A stretch of 64,000 nt of DNA from Pseudomonadota bacterium (GCA_023412495.1 JAEYNP010000101.1:98500-162499); one strand, 5' to 3'. Numbered from the stretch's first letter, positions 25,039 through 34,736 are shown. The notes: a model not told the origin generated them from the letters alone. A program made the numbers and translations.

Positions 25039-27207
25039 TCAAAATCGTACCGGATTTTTCGCCTCTCGTGCAGATTCCTTTTCTAGAAAATCGCGATATT
25101 CGCACATATGACCCAATGCCTTGACTGCACGTTCGGGACTATTGAAGAAGACACCGTTAAATTTTGAGTTTTCAACTTCATAAATCGAACGTTTTCTCGG
25201 GTCGGAAGTCAGAGTTACACCAAGAATCGGTTTTCTAAACCTCTCCATCAATTCAACTGTATGCCTGATGTACCGATGCCCCCATTTATGCAGCCCTTGG
25301 AGAATTTTCTGCGAGTCTTTCGGATCACTCTCAGTGTCTACTGCATGAACGGAATCCAACAATGTTTCTAAAAGATATTCCCGTCCGGAAATTCCGAGAT
25401 GTATTATTGCATCACATCCGTCCCAGGCCGCTAACGCTTCAATGGCTTTCATTGGCAGCTCAAGATCATTTTCACCGACCAGATCAACTGGATTGGTGCG
25501 ACTCCAATAAGGTGGGAGCATTCCATCGAGCACGGCAACTATTTCATCGCTGAGTGGCTCCACACGCAAATTTTGATCACTGCACAAATCACTTGTGACA
25601 ACCCCCCATCCTCCCCCAAGAGTCATTATTGCAACCCTGCGACCTTGAGGCATCGGCAGTGAAGAAAACGCCATCGAGGCATCCAGCATATCCGCCGGTT
25701 GATGGACACTTACCACACCGTTTTGCCGGCAAAGCGCCTCAAACAGCCTGAAGTCTGCCGCCATAGCCCCCGTATGGCTTGCCGCTGCGCGATCTCCGGC
25801 CTCTGTTCTCCCACCTTTGAGGACTATTACAGGTTTCTTCCTGCCTACTCTGCGCGCCGATTCGAAAAACCTTTTCCCGTCCTTGACACTCTCAAGATAG
25901 AGAAGAACCGTTTTGGTCAGCTCATCCACCTCAAAAGCTTCCATAAAATCCTCTATGGCGACCATTGCCTCGTTGCCACTTCCTCCGAAAGCCCTGATTC
26001 CCAACCCCTGAGATTCGGCAAAACTCAGCAACTGTACACCCATATTTCCAGATTGCGATATAAGTGCAGTGCCGCCCGGTTTGGGCCCTACATGAACTCC
26101 GGTTAAAATGATGCCGGCATGGGGATTCTGAATACCCATTGTATTGGGCCCAAGGAAGACAATTCCAGCATCACGTGCCTCCTGGAGAAGCTGTTTCTCT
26201 AAAATTCTGCCTTCTTCTCCGGTCTCGGAAAAGCCGGAAGATATCAGCAATACAGACTTAACCCCCTTCTGTTTCAAGTCTTTTATCAAACCGCATACCA
26301 ATGCCGCGGGAATGGTTATAACGGCCAGATCAACAGGGCCTGGAACCTCGGATATACTTTTATAAACAGGCCTTCCCCACTGCGTTCCTCCTTTTGAGTT
26401 GATCAGATAGACATCTCCCTTGTATCCATGGGCCAAAAGATTGGCAGGTAAGGACTGTCCCCATTTTCCAAATACGCTTGACGCTCCAATAAAGGCAATT
26501 GATCCGGGATGAAATATATCACCAATGCGGGCAGGGGATATAACGGGTCGTCGTTTCTTCGGCGTCTCCTCCTGCAGCATGACGAGCCCGTCAACAGCAC
26601 AGATCCGGCCTTCCGGGCCAACAAGCAGTGGATTGATATCAACCTCTGCAACATCCGGTCGTTCAGCTGCAAGTTTGGAGAGCCCCAGAAGACAATTGAC
26701 TAAAGCTTTTCGATCTGCCGCTTGCTCGCCGCGAAATTCCCCTAACAATTTGGAAGCTTTTATCTCGTCAAGAATGGCTTCAGCTTCTATTTCGTCGATG
26801 GGTACAGATCTAAATACTACATCGTCCAACACCTCGGTATACACTCCCCCCAGGCCGAACATGACTATCGGACCAAAAACAGGGTCGCGAATTAATCCGG
26901 CGACAAACTCACGCTTGCCGCTCTGCATGGGCTGGATTAAATATCCTTCCAAGTCATTGCCTGCAGACTCAAGGATTTCCTTGGCTGCTTTCCGGACCTG
27001 CTCAATATTGGATAATCCCAGGCGCACTAATCCTCGATCGCTCTTATGCGTGAGTTTTGCGCCATGGCCCTTTATTACAATTGGAAATTTCAGCTTGACT
27101 GCAGCTCGAACCGCATCTTCCATGTCTTTGGCCACAATTTCCTTGACCACCGGAATGTGATAGCCCGAAAGAAGCAGTTTAGATTCCGATTCATTAAGAC
27201 TTCTCAT
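25039..27207 (-). CDS. ADP-forming acetyl/acyl-CoA synthetase, beta-alpha fused
   Basis: 722 residues. The ATP-grasp (beta) domain comes first (1-215, PIVIKGHGAKLTHKSD, VDINPLLVGPEG), then the CoA-binding domain (about 228-350, HPGSIAFIGASS) and the ligase domain (about 375-700, TALISQSGNMG). The catalytic phosphohistidine His478 is intact in AAASHTGAM. Such enzymes convert acyl-CoA, ADP and phosphate to the free acid, CoA and ATP, conserving energy at the end of acid oxidation, or run in reverse. ATG 27207 is chosen because AAAGGAC lies upstream at suitable spacing; an ATG at 27213 is two codons earlier. It begins 19 bases after the acyl-CoA dehydrogenase stop and is the last gene of the operon. 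Confidence 0.92.
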   Translation of the reverse strand: MRSLNESESKLLLSGYHIPVVKEIVAKDMEDAVRAAVKLKFPIVIKGHGAKLTHKSDRGLVRLGLSNIEQVRKAAKEILESAGNDLEGYLIQPMQSGKREFVAGLIRDPVFGPIVMFGLGGVYTEVLDDVVFRSVPIDEIEAEAILDEIKASKLLGEFRGEQAADRKALVNCLLGLSKLAAERPDVAEVDINPLLVGPEGRICAVDGLVMLQEETPKKRRPVISPARIGDIFHPGSIAFIGASSVFGKWGQSLPANLLAHGYKGDVYLINSKGGTQWGRPVYKSISEVPGPVDLAVITIPAALVCGLIKDLKQKGVKSVLLISSGFSETGEEGRILEKQLLQEARDAGIVFLGPNTMGIQNPHAGIILTGVHVGPKPGGTALISQSGNMGVQLLSFAESQGLGIRAFGGSGNEAMVAIEDFMEAFEVDELTKTVLLYLESVKDGKRFFESARRVGRKKPVIVLKGGRTEAGDRAAASHTGAMAADFRLFEALCRQNGVVSVHQPADMLDASMAFSSLPMPQGRRVAIMTLGGGWGVVTSDLCSDQNLRVEPLSDEIVAVLDGMLPPYWSRTNPVDLVGENDLELPMKAIEALAAWDGCDAIIHLGISGREYLLETLLDSVHAVDTESDPKDSQKILQGLHKWGHRYIRHTVELMERFRKPILGVTLTSDPRKRSIYEVENSKFNGVFFNSPERAVKALGHMCEYRDFLEKESAREAKNPVRF

Positions 27208-27226
27208 GAACATGTCCTTTGGGTTA

Positions 27227-28951
27227 CTAAAAAATGTACTTTTCCGCCTGGCTTGTGGCTTCGGCAATGAGCCGTTTGGCCGCCAGCAGGCCTCCGGCCC
27301 TGTATGAAGACACCCCTGCCATTGCGGCGAGAGACGTATCGTCTCCAAGAAAGGAGGCGCATTTTTCGGCGGCGTCGATAAACTGCCGCCTCGCCGCAAA
27401 GCTGCACAGCGTCACCACCGCCCGATACATTTCCCGCTTCTTCTTTGTCGCCGCAGCCGAGGCCTTTTCCGCACGCAGTACGGGGCTTTCCAGGGCGAAT
27501 ATCTGAATTGCCGCGTCGGCCAGGGCCAGAAGAATTTCCTGTTCGGCGGCAACATCGGCGCCGAAGCGCTTGATGATATGACCGGTGAGCGCCCGACAGG
27601 TCTCTTTCATCGCCCGTATGAGCCGCTTTTCCGCAGCAAAGTCGCCGGTTGCGCCAGCCTCGGGCGCCGGATCGAGGGATTTCCCGTTTATACCTTTACG
27701 GATCAAAAGGTTTGGAATCAACAGGCGGTTGATCTCGTTGGTCCCTTCATAGATCCTCTGCACCCGTTCGTCCCGATACAGCTGCTCGATGGGATACTCG
27801 GCGATATAGCCATAGCCGCCGTGCACCTGCAGCATTTCATCGATGCTCCTGGCGGCCGCCTCGCTGCAGAAGACCTTGGCCAGGGCGCATTCCGCCGCGT
27901 ACTCTTCAATCCCCTTCAGGCAATCGAGGTAGTAGTTTTCAACGCCTTTCTCCAGGGTCGCCAGACGGTCGTCGATCAGGCCCGCCAGCCGGTACACCAC
28001 GGACTCGGAGGCAAACGTCATGGCCGTGACATCGGCGAGCTTCTCCCGGATGGCCCCGAAGCTGCTGATCGGGACACCAAACTGCCGGCGTTCATTGGCA
28101 TAACGGGCGCCTTCGGCCAGGGCGTATTTCCCCTGCCCGACGCAGAATGCTCCAAGCTTGAAACGTCCGATGTTCAAGACGTTGAAGGCGATCTTATGCC
28201 CCCTGCCCACCTCCCCGAGGACATTCTCGACCGGCACCCGGACGTCGTCCAGGATGACCTGCCGGGTGGAAGACCCGTGCATGCCCATCTTCTTTTCTTC
28301 CGGTCCGAACGCAAGGCCGGCAAAGCCGCGCTCCACCAGGAAGGCGGTGAAGTGAGCCTTGTCGACCTTGGCGAAAATCGTGAACAGGTCGGCGAACCCG
28401 GCATTCGAGCTGAACTGCTTGGTGCCGCTCAGGATGAAGTGGCTGCCGTCCCCGGAGAGCGTCGCCGTCGTCTTCGCCCCCAGGGCATCCGAGCCGGAGT
28501 CGGGTTCGGTCAGGCAATAGGCGCCGATCATCTCCGCGCGGAGCAGCTTGCCCAGATAGCGATCTTTCTGCCGTCCACTGCCGTAAAACACCAGCGGCAA
28601 CATGCCTATCCCGGTCTGCACCATATAGGTAAGGCCGAAATTTTTGGCGAAGGCCATGCGCTCCATCACCAGCATGCTGGTCGCCTTGTCGAGTTCCAAC
28701 CCCCCGTACTCTTCCGGGGCATCGATCATCATCAGCCCGAGTTCGGCGCATTCTTTCAGTTTTTGCACCAGAAGATCGAAATTCTTCGACTCGATCTCCC
28801 CGTTGACCGGCAGGATCTCGCCCGCCACGAACTGCTCGGTGGTCTCGGCGATCTGCCGGTGCTCGTCGGTGAAATCCTCAGGGGTGAACACCTCCCGGCA
28901 GTCGATGTCTCTCACCAGGAATTCGCCGCCGCTGCCTGTTTTTCGATTCAT
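27227..28951 (-). CDS. Acyl-CoA dehydrogenase (long, VLCAD-like)
   Basis: 574 residues, longer than ordinary ~380-residue acyl-CoA dehydrogenases. The N-terminal two-thirds is the FAD-binding dehydrogenase fold (YCLTEPDSGSDA, GTKQFSSNAGFADLF, HGSSTRQVILDDVRVP, GGYGYIAEYPIEQLYRD). The catalytic Glu is in the IYEGTNEINRLLI block. An extra C-terminal helical region (about 415-570) matches the extended VLCAD/FadE5 type. It introduces the 2,3 double bond in fatty acyl-CoAs and passes electrons to ETF. AGGAGGAAGG sits just before the ATG. Between the AMP-forming synthetase and the ADP-forming synthetase genes in one operon. Confidence 0.93.
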   Translation of the reverse strand: MNRKTGSGGEFLVRDIDCREVFTPEDFTDEHRQIAETTEQFVAGEILPVNGEIESKNFDLLVQKLKECAELGLMMIDAPEEYGGLELDKATSMLVMERMAFAKNFGLTYMVQTGIGMLPLVFYGSGRQKDRYLGKLLRAEMIGAYCLTEPDSGSDALGAKTTATLSGDGSHFILSGTKQFSSNAGFADLFTIFAKVDKAHFTAFLVERGFAGLAFGPEEKKMGMHGSSTRQVILDDVRVPVENVLGEVGRGHKIAFNVLNIGRFKLGAFCVGQGKYALAEGARYANERRQFGVPISSFGAIREKLADVTAMTFASESVVYRLAGLIDDRLATLEKGVENYYLDCLKGIEEYAAECALAKVFCSEAAARSIDEMLQVHGGYGYIAEYPIEQLYRDERVQRIYEGTNEINRLLIPNLLIRKGINGKSLDPAPEAGATGDFAAEKRLIRAMKETCRALTGHIIKRFGADVAAEQEILLALADAAIQIFALESPVLRAEKASAAATKKKREMYRAVVTLCSFAARRQFIDAAEKCASFLGDDTSLAAMAGVSSYRAGGLLAAKRLIAEATSQAEKYIF

Positions 28952-28986
28952 GATCCTTCCTCCTCTGGTATCGGGATATTGGGGCG

Positions 28987-30630
28987 TCAGTTGAAAATGC
29001 CCTTGAAAGATTCCCTCATCTGCCGTTTCAGGATCTTGCCCGTCGGTGTCTTGGGGAGCGCCTCGACAAAGATGATCTTTTTGGGAACCTTGAAGGATGA
29101 AAGGTTCTTCCTGCAATGCTCCATGATCTCCTCTTCCGTGGCTGCGGCCCCGTCCTTGAGCTTGATCACCGCCGTCACCGCCTCTACCCAGCGGGGATGG
29201 TCCAGGCCGACCACGGCCACCTCCTGCACGGAGGGATGGAGGAAGATCGCCTCCTCGACCTCCCGGGAGGCGACGTTCTCGCCTCCGGTCTTTATCATGT
29301 CCTTTTTCCGGTCCACCACGGTGATGTAGCGGTCCTGGTCGAGGGCGCCCAGGTCCCCGGAGTGGAACCATCCGCCCTTCATCGCCGCTTCGGTCTTTTC
29401 CGGATCCTTGAAATACATGGTCATGACGTGGGGGCCCCGGCCGCAGATTTCGCCGGGTACGTCGACGGCGGTGATTTCCCTGCCCTCCTCGTCTTCGATG
29501 CGGCTCTCCATATGGATTCCGCCCATGCCGGCCGAACCGATCTTGGCCTGGGCGTCTTCCGCCTTGAGGATGCAGTGGTAGGGGGCGAGTTCGGTCTGGC
29601 CGTAGTAGTTGTAGACCCCGGCCCCGGGGAATTTCTCCAGGAGTTCCCGGAGGATTTCCCTCGGCATGATGGAGGCGCCGTAATAGCACTTCACCAGGCT
29701 GGACAGGTCATGCTTGCCGAAATCCGGATGCCGGAGCATGCCGATCCACACTGTCGGCGGCGCAAAGAACATGGTGGCCTTCCAGGACTCGATGGCGGCC
29801 AGGATCTTGCCGACATCCGGGCTGATGAGGACGTTGGTGCCGCCGACCCAGAAAATGGGGTTCAGGAACACGTCCCGCTGGGCGCAGTGGTAGATGGGCA
29901 GGGCATTGATGTTGATGTCGGCGTTGTCGTATTTGCCGTCGATAATGCAGCCCATATATTCGGCGATCAGGGCTTGGTTGCTGATGATCACCCCCTTCGG
30001 CCGGGACTCGGTGCCGCTGGTGTAGGTCATCTGGACCGGGTCCTCGATGCGCAGGATGACATCCGGCTCCGTCGCCGGGGCCGGTGAGTACCAGGCCTTG
30101 AAGTCGATGAACCCTGCGGGCGCTCGCTGGCCGGCCCCCTGATCGGACCAGATCAGGTGCTTGACCTGCGGCATCTTGTCCAAAACCCCCTTGACATTGT
30201 CGTAGAGGCTGTCTTCAACGATAAAAACAGTGCTTTCCGAATGGTTGAGGCAAAAAGCGATGTCGTCGTCTCTCAGCAGGTAATTGACCGCCAGATAAAT
30301 TGCCCCGATCTTGGCGCAACCCAGCCAGGTCAGGACGTGATGGTGAGTATTATGGGCCAGGATGGCCACGCGATCGTATTTTTTCACCCCGAGGCCGGCG
30401 AGGGCGTTGGCCGCCTGATTGCACTGGTCTTCCAACTCGCTGTAGGTCAGGCTCAGGTCGTTGAACACCAGGGCCTTTTTGTCAGGGTAGTGATACCGGG
30501 TCCGGCGGATCATGTCGGCGATGACCCAGCGGTTGATCCGGTTGTTCCGGTTCATGATGAAGTCGATGTTTTCCTTGCTGATGGTGCTGTACCGAATCTT
30601 GTCCTGTTCCGAAAGTGGTTCATGGGTCAT
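28987..30630 (-). CDS. AMP-forming acyl-CoA synthetase
   Basis: 547 residues of the ANL superfamily. It activates a carboxylic acid with ATP and CoA. Visible core motifs: P-loop YTSGTESRPKGV (A3), YYGQTE (A5), GGWFHSGDLG (A7), VDRKKDMIKTGGENV (A8) and the catalytic lysine in PKTPTGKILKRQM (A10). With thiolase and acyl-CoA dehydrogenase next to it, a medium- or long-chain fatty acid is a reasonable substrate, but aromatic or branched acids cannot be excluded. GGAGGG precedes the ATG. The 168-bp gap upstream carries three hairpins. Confidence 0.92.
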   Translation of the reverse strand: MTHEPLSEQDKIRYSTISKENIDFIMNRNNRINRWVIADMIRRTRYHYPDKKALVFNDLSLTYSELEDQCNQAANALAGLGVKKYDRVAILAHNTHHHVLTWLGCAKIGAIYLAVNYLLRDDDIAFCLNHSESTVFIVEDSLYDNVKGVLDKMPQVKHLIWSDQGAGQRAPAGFIDFKAWYSPAPATEPDVILRIEDPVQMTYTSGTESRPKGVIISNQALIAEYMGCIIDGKYDNADININALPIYHCAQRDVFLNPIFWVGGTNVLISPDVGKILAAIESWKATMFFAPPTVWIGMLRHPDFGKHDLSSLVKCYYGASIMPREILRELLEKFPGAGVYNYYGQTELAPYHCILKAEDAQAKIGSAGMGGIHMESRIEDEEGREITAVDVPGEICGRGPHVMTMYFKDPEKTEAAMKGGWFHSGDLGALDQDRYITVVDRKKDMIKTGGENVASREVEEAIFLHPSVQEVAVVGLDHPRWVEAVTAVIKLKDGAAATEEEIMEHCRKNLSSFKVPKKIIFVEALPKTPTGKILKRQMRESFKGIFN

Positions 30631-30660
30631 GGTCTAGCCCTCCGCAGAGAAGAATTGTCG

Positions 30661-30749
30661 TCCGGGGAAGTTCCCGGACCGGAATGCCGATCAGGGCTTC
30701 CCCTGATCGGATGTCGACAGGCGGTTTACCCTCCCCGTAAGGAGGGGCA
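30661..30749. repeat. Three consecutive hairpins between thiolase and acyl-CoA synthetase genes
   Basis: 30661-30678 pairs TCCGGG with CCCGGA; 30687-30710 is a perfect 10-bp stem CCGATCAGGG/CCCTGATCGG with a four-base loop; 30731-30749 pairs CCCTCC with GGAGGG. No T-run follows on the minus strand, so these look like mRNA processing or stability elements inside the operon rather than a terminator. Confidence 0.5.
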
Positions 30750-30798
30750 GGATCCGCACGTGATTACCAGTCGAAAACGACAAGAAACGAGTTCGGCA

Positions 30799-32049
30799 TC
30801 AGAGCATCTCGAGGGCGCAGGCCATGGATACGCCGCCCCCGCCGCACAGGGTCGCAAGGCCCAGGGTTTTCCCGCGCCTCTTCAACGCATACATCAGGGT
30901 GACCATCAGCCGGGCTCCGGTCGAGCCGACGGGATGTCCAAGCCCGATGCCTGAACCGTTGACGTTGGTGATCTCCCGGTTGAGGCCCAGCTCCTTTTCG
31001 CAGCCCAGATATTGGGCGGCGAAGGCCTCGTTGACCTCGATCAGGTCGAAATCATTTATGGTGAGCGAGGAGGATTTGAGCAGGTTGCGGACGGCCGGGA
31101 CCGGCGACAGGCCCATGATCGAGGGGTGGCAGCCGCCCCTGGCAACGGCCTTTATCCTGGCCATGGGCTTGAGGCCCAACTCTTTCGCCTTATCGGCGGA
31201 CATGATGACCATGCCCGTGGACCCGTCGTTGATGCCGCTGGAATTGCCGGCGGTGACGGTGCCGGTTCCAGGGACAAAGGCCGGCGGCAGCTTACGGAGC
31301 ATATCCATGGTCATGCCCGGCCGGAAATGTTCGTCCTTGTCGAAAATGAGAGGGGGCTTCTTTCTCTGGGGGACCTCTACCGGTACGATCTCATCGGCAA
31401 AAGAGCCGTCCAGGGTGGCCCTTTCCGTCTCGTTGTGGCTTCGCAGGGCGACCTCATCCATTTCTTCTCTGGTGATGCCCAGGTGCTGGGCGACGAATTC
31501 CGCCGTATGTCCCATGATGTAGGGTTTGCCGACAAACATGCTGAGCGGGGCCTTGGTGGCGTCAACCGGTCCATCTTCCGGATGGGGGATGATATGGGAG
31601 CCGCAGTGGAGGGCATGGATCAGGTCGTCGACAAAGGCTTGATCCTGGAGGCGGCAGCCCCACCTGGCCGCCGGCACCGAATAGGGGACGCTCGACATGT
31701 GCTCGGTTCCGCCGGCCAGGATGATGTCGGCCATGCCGGCCTGGATCATGGCCATGCCTGAGATTGCCGCCTCCATGCCCGAGATGCAGACCCGGTTGAC
31801 GGTGACGGCGGTAACTGTTTCCGGGATTCCGGCAAGCAATGAGCCGACCCTCGTCACATTGAGGGTGTCGGCCGACTCCATGCAGCAGCCGTAACGGATA
31901 TCGTCGATCATGGCCGGCTCGATGCCTGCCCGCCGGATGGCTTCTTTCATGGTGATCCCGGCCAGCACGGCGCCGTTCAGGTCGCGGAGGGTGCCGCCGA
32001 ATGCACCGATAGCGGTCCTGCATCCGGATACGATGACAACGTCTTTCAT
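30799..32049 (-). CDS. Thiolase (acetyl-CoA C-acyltransferase)
   Basis: 416 residues. Catalytic residues are seen: nucleophilic Cys in TVNRVCISGMEAA, His in GSGIGLGHPVGSTGAR and the second Cys in ATLCGGGGVSMACAL. Thiolases cleave 3-ketoacyl-CoA to acetyl-CoA and a shortened acyl-CoA, or condense two acetyl-CoA. In this operon the degradative role is more likely. The ATG at 32049 gives the expected N-terminus (KDVVIVSGCRTAIGAFGG) and is preceded by GAGAGGA. It follows the TetR gene by 86 bp on the same strand. Confidence 0.94.
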   Translation of the reverse strand: MKDVVIVSGCRTAIGAFGGTLRDLNGAVLAGITMKEAIRRAGIEPAMIDDIRYGCCMESADTLNVTRVGSLLAGIPETVTAVTVNRVCISGMEAAISGMAMIQAGMADIILAGGTEHMSSVPYSVPAARWGCRLQDQAFVDDLIHALHCGSHIIPHPEDGPVDATKAPLSMFVGKPYIMGHTAEFVAQHLGITREEMDEVALRSHNETERATLDGSFADEIVPVEVPQRKKPPLIFDKDEHFRPGMTMDMLRKLPPAFVPGTGTVTAGNSSGINDGSTGMVIMSADKAKELGLKPMARIKAVARGGCHPSIMGLSPVPAVRNLLKSSSLTINDFDLIEVNEAFAAQYLGCEKELGLNREITNVNGSGIGLGHPVGSTGARLMVTLMYALKRRGKTLGLATLCGGGGVSMACALEML

Positions 32050-32135
32050 GGTTCTGTCCTCTCTAATGTATTCGATGTCTTCCCGCTGGTCGATCAGCGC
32101 AAGGCACCTGATTGAAAAAGCCGCCATTCGTCGAC

Positions 32136-32729
32136 TTATCGTTTGATCCCGTTCAAGAGGAGATCCGTTATGATTCTGGCAGCTTCATTTGTCGAAACCG
32201 GTTCGTTGAAAATGGCCCGATTCAGACAGGAATGCTCTATCGTGCCGAAAATGGCATTGCGGATGTAGGCGGGGGGGAGGTTATCCCGAAATTCCCCGCC
32301 AGCGATCCCTTCCTTAATTATGTCGAGAAGGATCCGGTTGAACTGCCTCACCAGGCCATAGGCCTCGCTGTGGAAGTATTCTTCCGAGTTCCTGACTTCC
32401 AGCAGGATTATTCTGGCGAACACCCGGTGATTGGCGTAGCGTTCGATGGACGACCAGATGATTTTTCTCAGCTTGTTTACGGCCCCGTCGATTCCCTGCA
32501 GATCCCGGTCGATCTGAACCAGGAAATGCTCGTAGTGCTCCTTGAGGACGTGATGCAGAAGATCGCGCTTGTCCTTGAAATACTTGTAGATCAGTCCTTC
32601 GGTGACCCCGGCGGTGACTGCGATGTCCGAGATGGTGAGGGATTCGAAGGTCCGCTCATCCAAAAGGGTCCGCATCGCCTCGATGATCTTCAGCTTACCC
32701 GGGGGGCTGATGACGTCTGGGTTTCTCAT
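32136..32729 (-). CDS. TetR/AcrR-family transcriptional regulator
   Basis: 197 residues. The N-terminal helix-turn-helix reads SLTISDIAVTAGVTEGLIYKYFKDKRDLLHHVL (about 30-65, given here as its recognisable run of motifs), followed by an all-helical ligand-binding domain ending in a dimerisation helix. It heads the acyl-CoA operon on the same strand and probably represses it in the absence of an acyl-CoA or fatty-acid effector, as FadR/PsrA-type TetR proteins do. No good ribosome site is visible. Confidence 0.9.
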   Translation of the reverse strand: MRNPDVISPPGKLKIIEAMRTLLDERTFESLTISDIAVTAGVTEGLIYKYFKDKRDLLHHVLKEHYEHFLVQIDRDLQGIDGAVNKLRKIIWSSIERYANHRVFARIILLEVRNSEEYFHSEAYGLVRQFNRILLDIIKEGIAGGEFRDNLPPAYIRNAIFGTIEHSCLNRAIFNEPVSTNEAARIITDLLLNGIKR

Positions 32730-33164
32730 TCAGTTTGGAAAATAATATTTACTATATTAAAATTGAAATATATAAAAATATTAAATCGTTATTAACATAC
32801 ACAGAAATATGCGATGCCTTTCCAGGAATTTTAGTAAAAAATATTTACCAGTAAAACCTCATTCCGTCAAGATCGTCGAACATCTTGAAAGCCGATGAGG
32901 CCGATTCGCTCATTCGGTGGACCACTTCGGGATGCACCCCAGGGAATAGCCAGGAGATCACGTACAATCTCACAGTGGATTAAGCAAGCGTAGCCGGGAA
33001 GGCGCGCGCTGGAACCCTGAGCCGCACACGTAAGGCATTGCGTGGGAGACACCCGGAAAGGATATTCCACGAGAATGAGAAGATCGCCTGCAGCCACAGG
33101 ATTTCCGTCAGGCTCAGGCCTATTTGATCCTTCCAGAACAGGTGAATTATCCTGCATTATCGCA
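32730..33164. other. Promoter region of the TetR-acyl-CoA operon and 3' side of the redox cluster
   Basis: 435 bp. The first ~120 bp next to the TetR gene are strongly AT-rich and should hold the operon promoter. The rest is GC-rich with short inverted segments. A possible 96-codon minus frame (32867-33157) lacks family features and is not called. Confidence 0.5.
32834..32848. promoter_or_regulatory. Candidate TetR operator, GTAAA-N5-TTTAC
   Basis: A 15-bp interrupted palindrome about 105 bp upstream of the TetR gene in the AT-rich promoter region; a related half-site (ATATTTACT) lies at about 32748-32756. Position and symmetry suit a TetR-family operator, but this is inference. Confidence 0.3.
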
Positions 33165-34733
33165 TCAGAAAGGGAAATCCTCGCTGTTATCGACCTTCAC
33201 TTCGATCGTCTGCACCACCGGTTTCTTCGCCTGCCTGTGCACCGGGTGGCCATCCACGAAGATCGCCTTGTAGGGCCTGGTGGGGCAGGCGTGCTCGCAG
33301 GCGCCGCAGCCGATGCAGTAGTCCGGCTTTACTTCCGGGATGGTCAGCGGCTTGTTCGCCGGATTGGCATAGTTCACCATACTGACCGCCTTGGTCGGGC
33401 AGTGCTCGGAACAGGCGCCGCAGGCGGTGTTGTCAGTGAAGACCACGCAGTTCTCCTTGATGAACTTGGCGGCGCCGAGCTGGGTGAGCTTCTTCTCTTG
33501 CTTGGCCAGCGGCAGGATGGCCCCGCTCGGGCAGATCTCCAGGCAGGCCGTGCACTCGTAGTTGCAGTAGCCGGCGCGGTAGTCCATCCGCGGCTGCATG
33601 ATGCCGAGAAAGCCGAATTCGAGGAACGACGGCACCAGCACCCGCGACGGGCAGGCGCTCACGCAGAGATGGCAGGCCGTGCAGGTGGCGGTGAACCGGG
33701 CGATGCTGCCGGAGCCGGGCGGCGAGACCTGACTCGTCCGGCGCACGGGGACCGTTGTCCGGCGGTTCCTGATGATTCGCATCGTCTCCTCGGGGATGCC
33801 GGTGAAGCTCAACAGGTACAGTCCGGAATTGCGCAGAAAATCCCGCCGCCCCGGATCCGGTTGAGGGAGGGACCCGCGCCTGCGCCACCTGAATTGGAAG
33901 CGCATCCCTTGCCGGGGGCAGACGGCGAGGCAATTCCAGCAGCCGACGCAGCGGCTGAAATCCACCCTCTTCCGGCCGAGATCGATGCAGCCCGCCTTGC
34001 AGACGTTTTCGCACCGCAGGCAGTCCTTGCAGGAGCCCGAATCGATGGCGATGCGCAGCAGCGAGACCCTGGCGAGCAGGCCGAGCAGGGCGCCCACAGG
34101 GCAGACGGTGTTGCAGTACAGGCGGCCGCGCCTTGCGGCAAGCCAGGCGACGAGTGCAAGCATGGCCAGCGAGAAGCCGGTGGAGAACCAGGCGATTGTC
34201 GCAAGTCGCTCGCGGGGCAGCGCGTACACGCCCAGCTGCTCGAGGGCGACGGCGGCCGCATTGTTCGCCAGGAGGATCACGGGGCGGACCAGGTTGGTGA
34301 GGATTCGGCCGAAGACGCTGAAGGGATCGAGGAGGTTGAGCAGAAAACCGCTGCCGGCGATCAGCAGCAGGACGGTCATTGCAAGAATTGCGTGCCGCAG
34401 GACATTGTGCGGCATAGAGAAGCGGAAACCGCGCCGCATCACCTTTTTTCGGGCCGCAAAGCCGATTACGTCCTGGAAGGTTCCCAGGGGACAGATCGTC
34501 GAGCAGTAGACGCGTCCGAAGAGCAGGGTGAGTATGACGATGACGATGCATCCCGCCGCGCCAAGAGTCGCCGCGTCCATAAACTTGACCAGCGAGGGCA
34601 CGAACTGCAGGTACAGCGCCTCCCCGGCGACGGGTCCCAGGAGGTTCCCGAAGTCGAGAAACAGCAGGGCGATAAGGGCGAAGAAGGCAACCGACACGCC
34701 CACGCGAAAGGGTTTCAGGGGGTGAAGCCGCAT
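33165..34733 (-). CDS. Membrane-bound polyferredoxin (NapH/RdxA-like, multiple 4Fe-4S)
   Basis: 522 residues. The N-terminal part has about five membrane helices and two GRxYCxxxCPxG motifs (GRVYCSTICPLG, GRLYCNTVCPVG) typical of NapH/CcoG-type proteins. It is followed by cytoplasmic-type cluster motifs: CKDCLRCENVC, CVGCWNCLAVCP, CTACHLCVSACP, CTACLEICP, CGACSEHCP and CIGCGACEHACP, enough for about six [4Fe-4S] clusters. Such proteins pass electrons between the membrane and soluble partners. It starts three bases after the DUF362 stop, so it is the last gene of that operon. Confidence 0.92.
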   Translation of the reverse strand: MRLHPLKPFRVGVSVAFFALIALLFLDFGNLLGPVAGEALYLQFVPSLVKFMDAATLGAAGCIVIVILTLLFGRVYCSTICPLGTFQDVIGFAARKKVMRRGFRFSMPHNVLRHAILAMTVLLLIAGSGFLLNLLDPFSVFGRILTNLVRPVILLANNAAAVALEQLGVYALPRERLATIAWFSTGFSLAMLALVAWLAARRGRLYCNTVCPVGALLGLLARVSLLRIAIDSGSCKDCLRCENVCKAGCIDLGRKRVDFSRCVGCWNCLAVCPRQGMRFQFRWRRRGSLPQPDPGRRDFLRNSGLYLLSFTGIPEETMRIIRNRRTTVPVRRTSQVSPPGSGSIARFTATCTACHLCVSACPSRVLVPSFLEFGFLGIMQPRMDYRAGYCNYECTACLEICPSGAILPLAKQEKKLTQLGAAKFIKENCVVFTDNTACGACSEHCPTKAVSMVNYANPANKPLTIPEVKPDYCIGCGACEHACPTRPYKAIFVDGHPVHRQAKKPVVQTIEVKVDNSEDFPF

Positions 34734-34736
34734 CGG

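Noticed and set aside
33000..33080. Riboswitch or group II intron fragment in the GC-rich gap
   Set aside because: Short complementary segments exist, but no known riboswitch core or intron domain V could be matched.
32867..33157. 96-codon minus-strand frame downstream of the polyferredoxin gene
   Set aside because: No ribosome site, no family features, composition unlike neighbouring genes.
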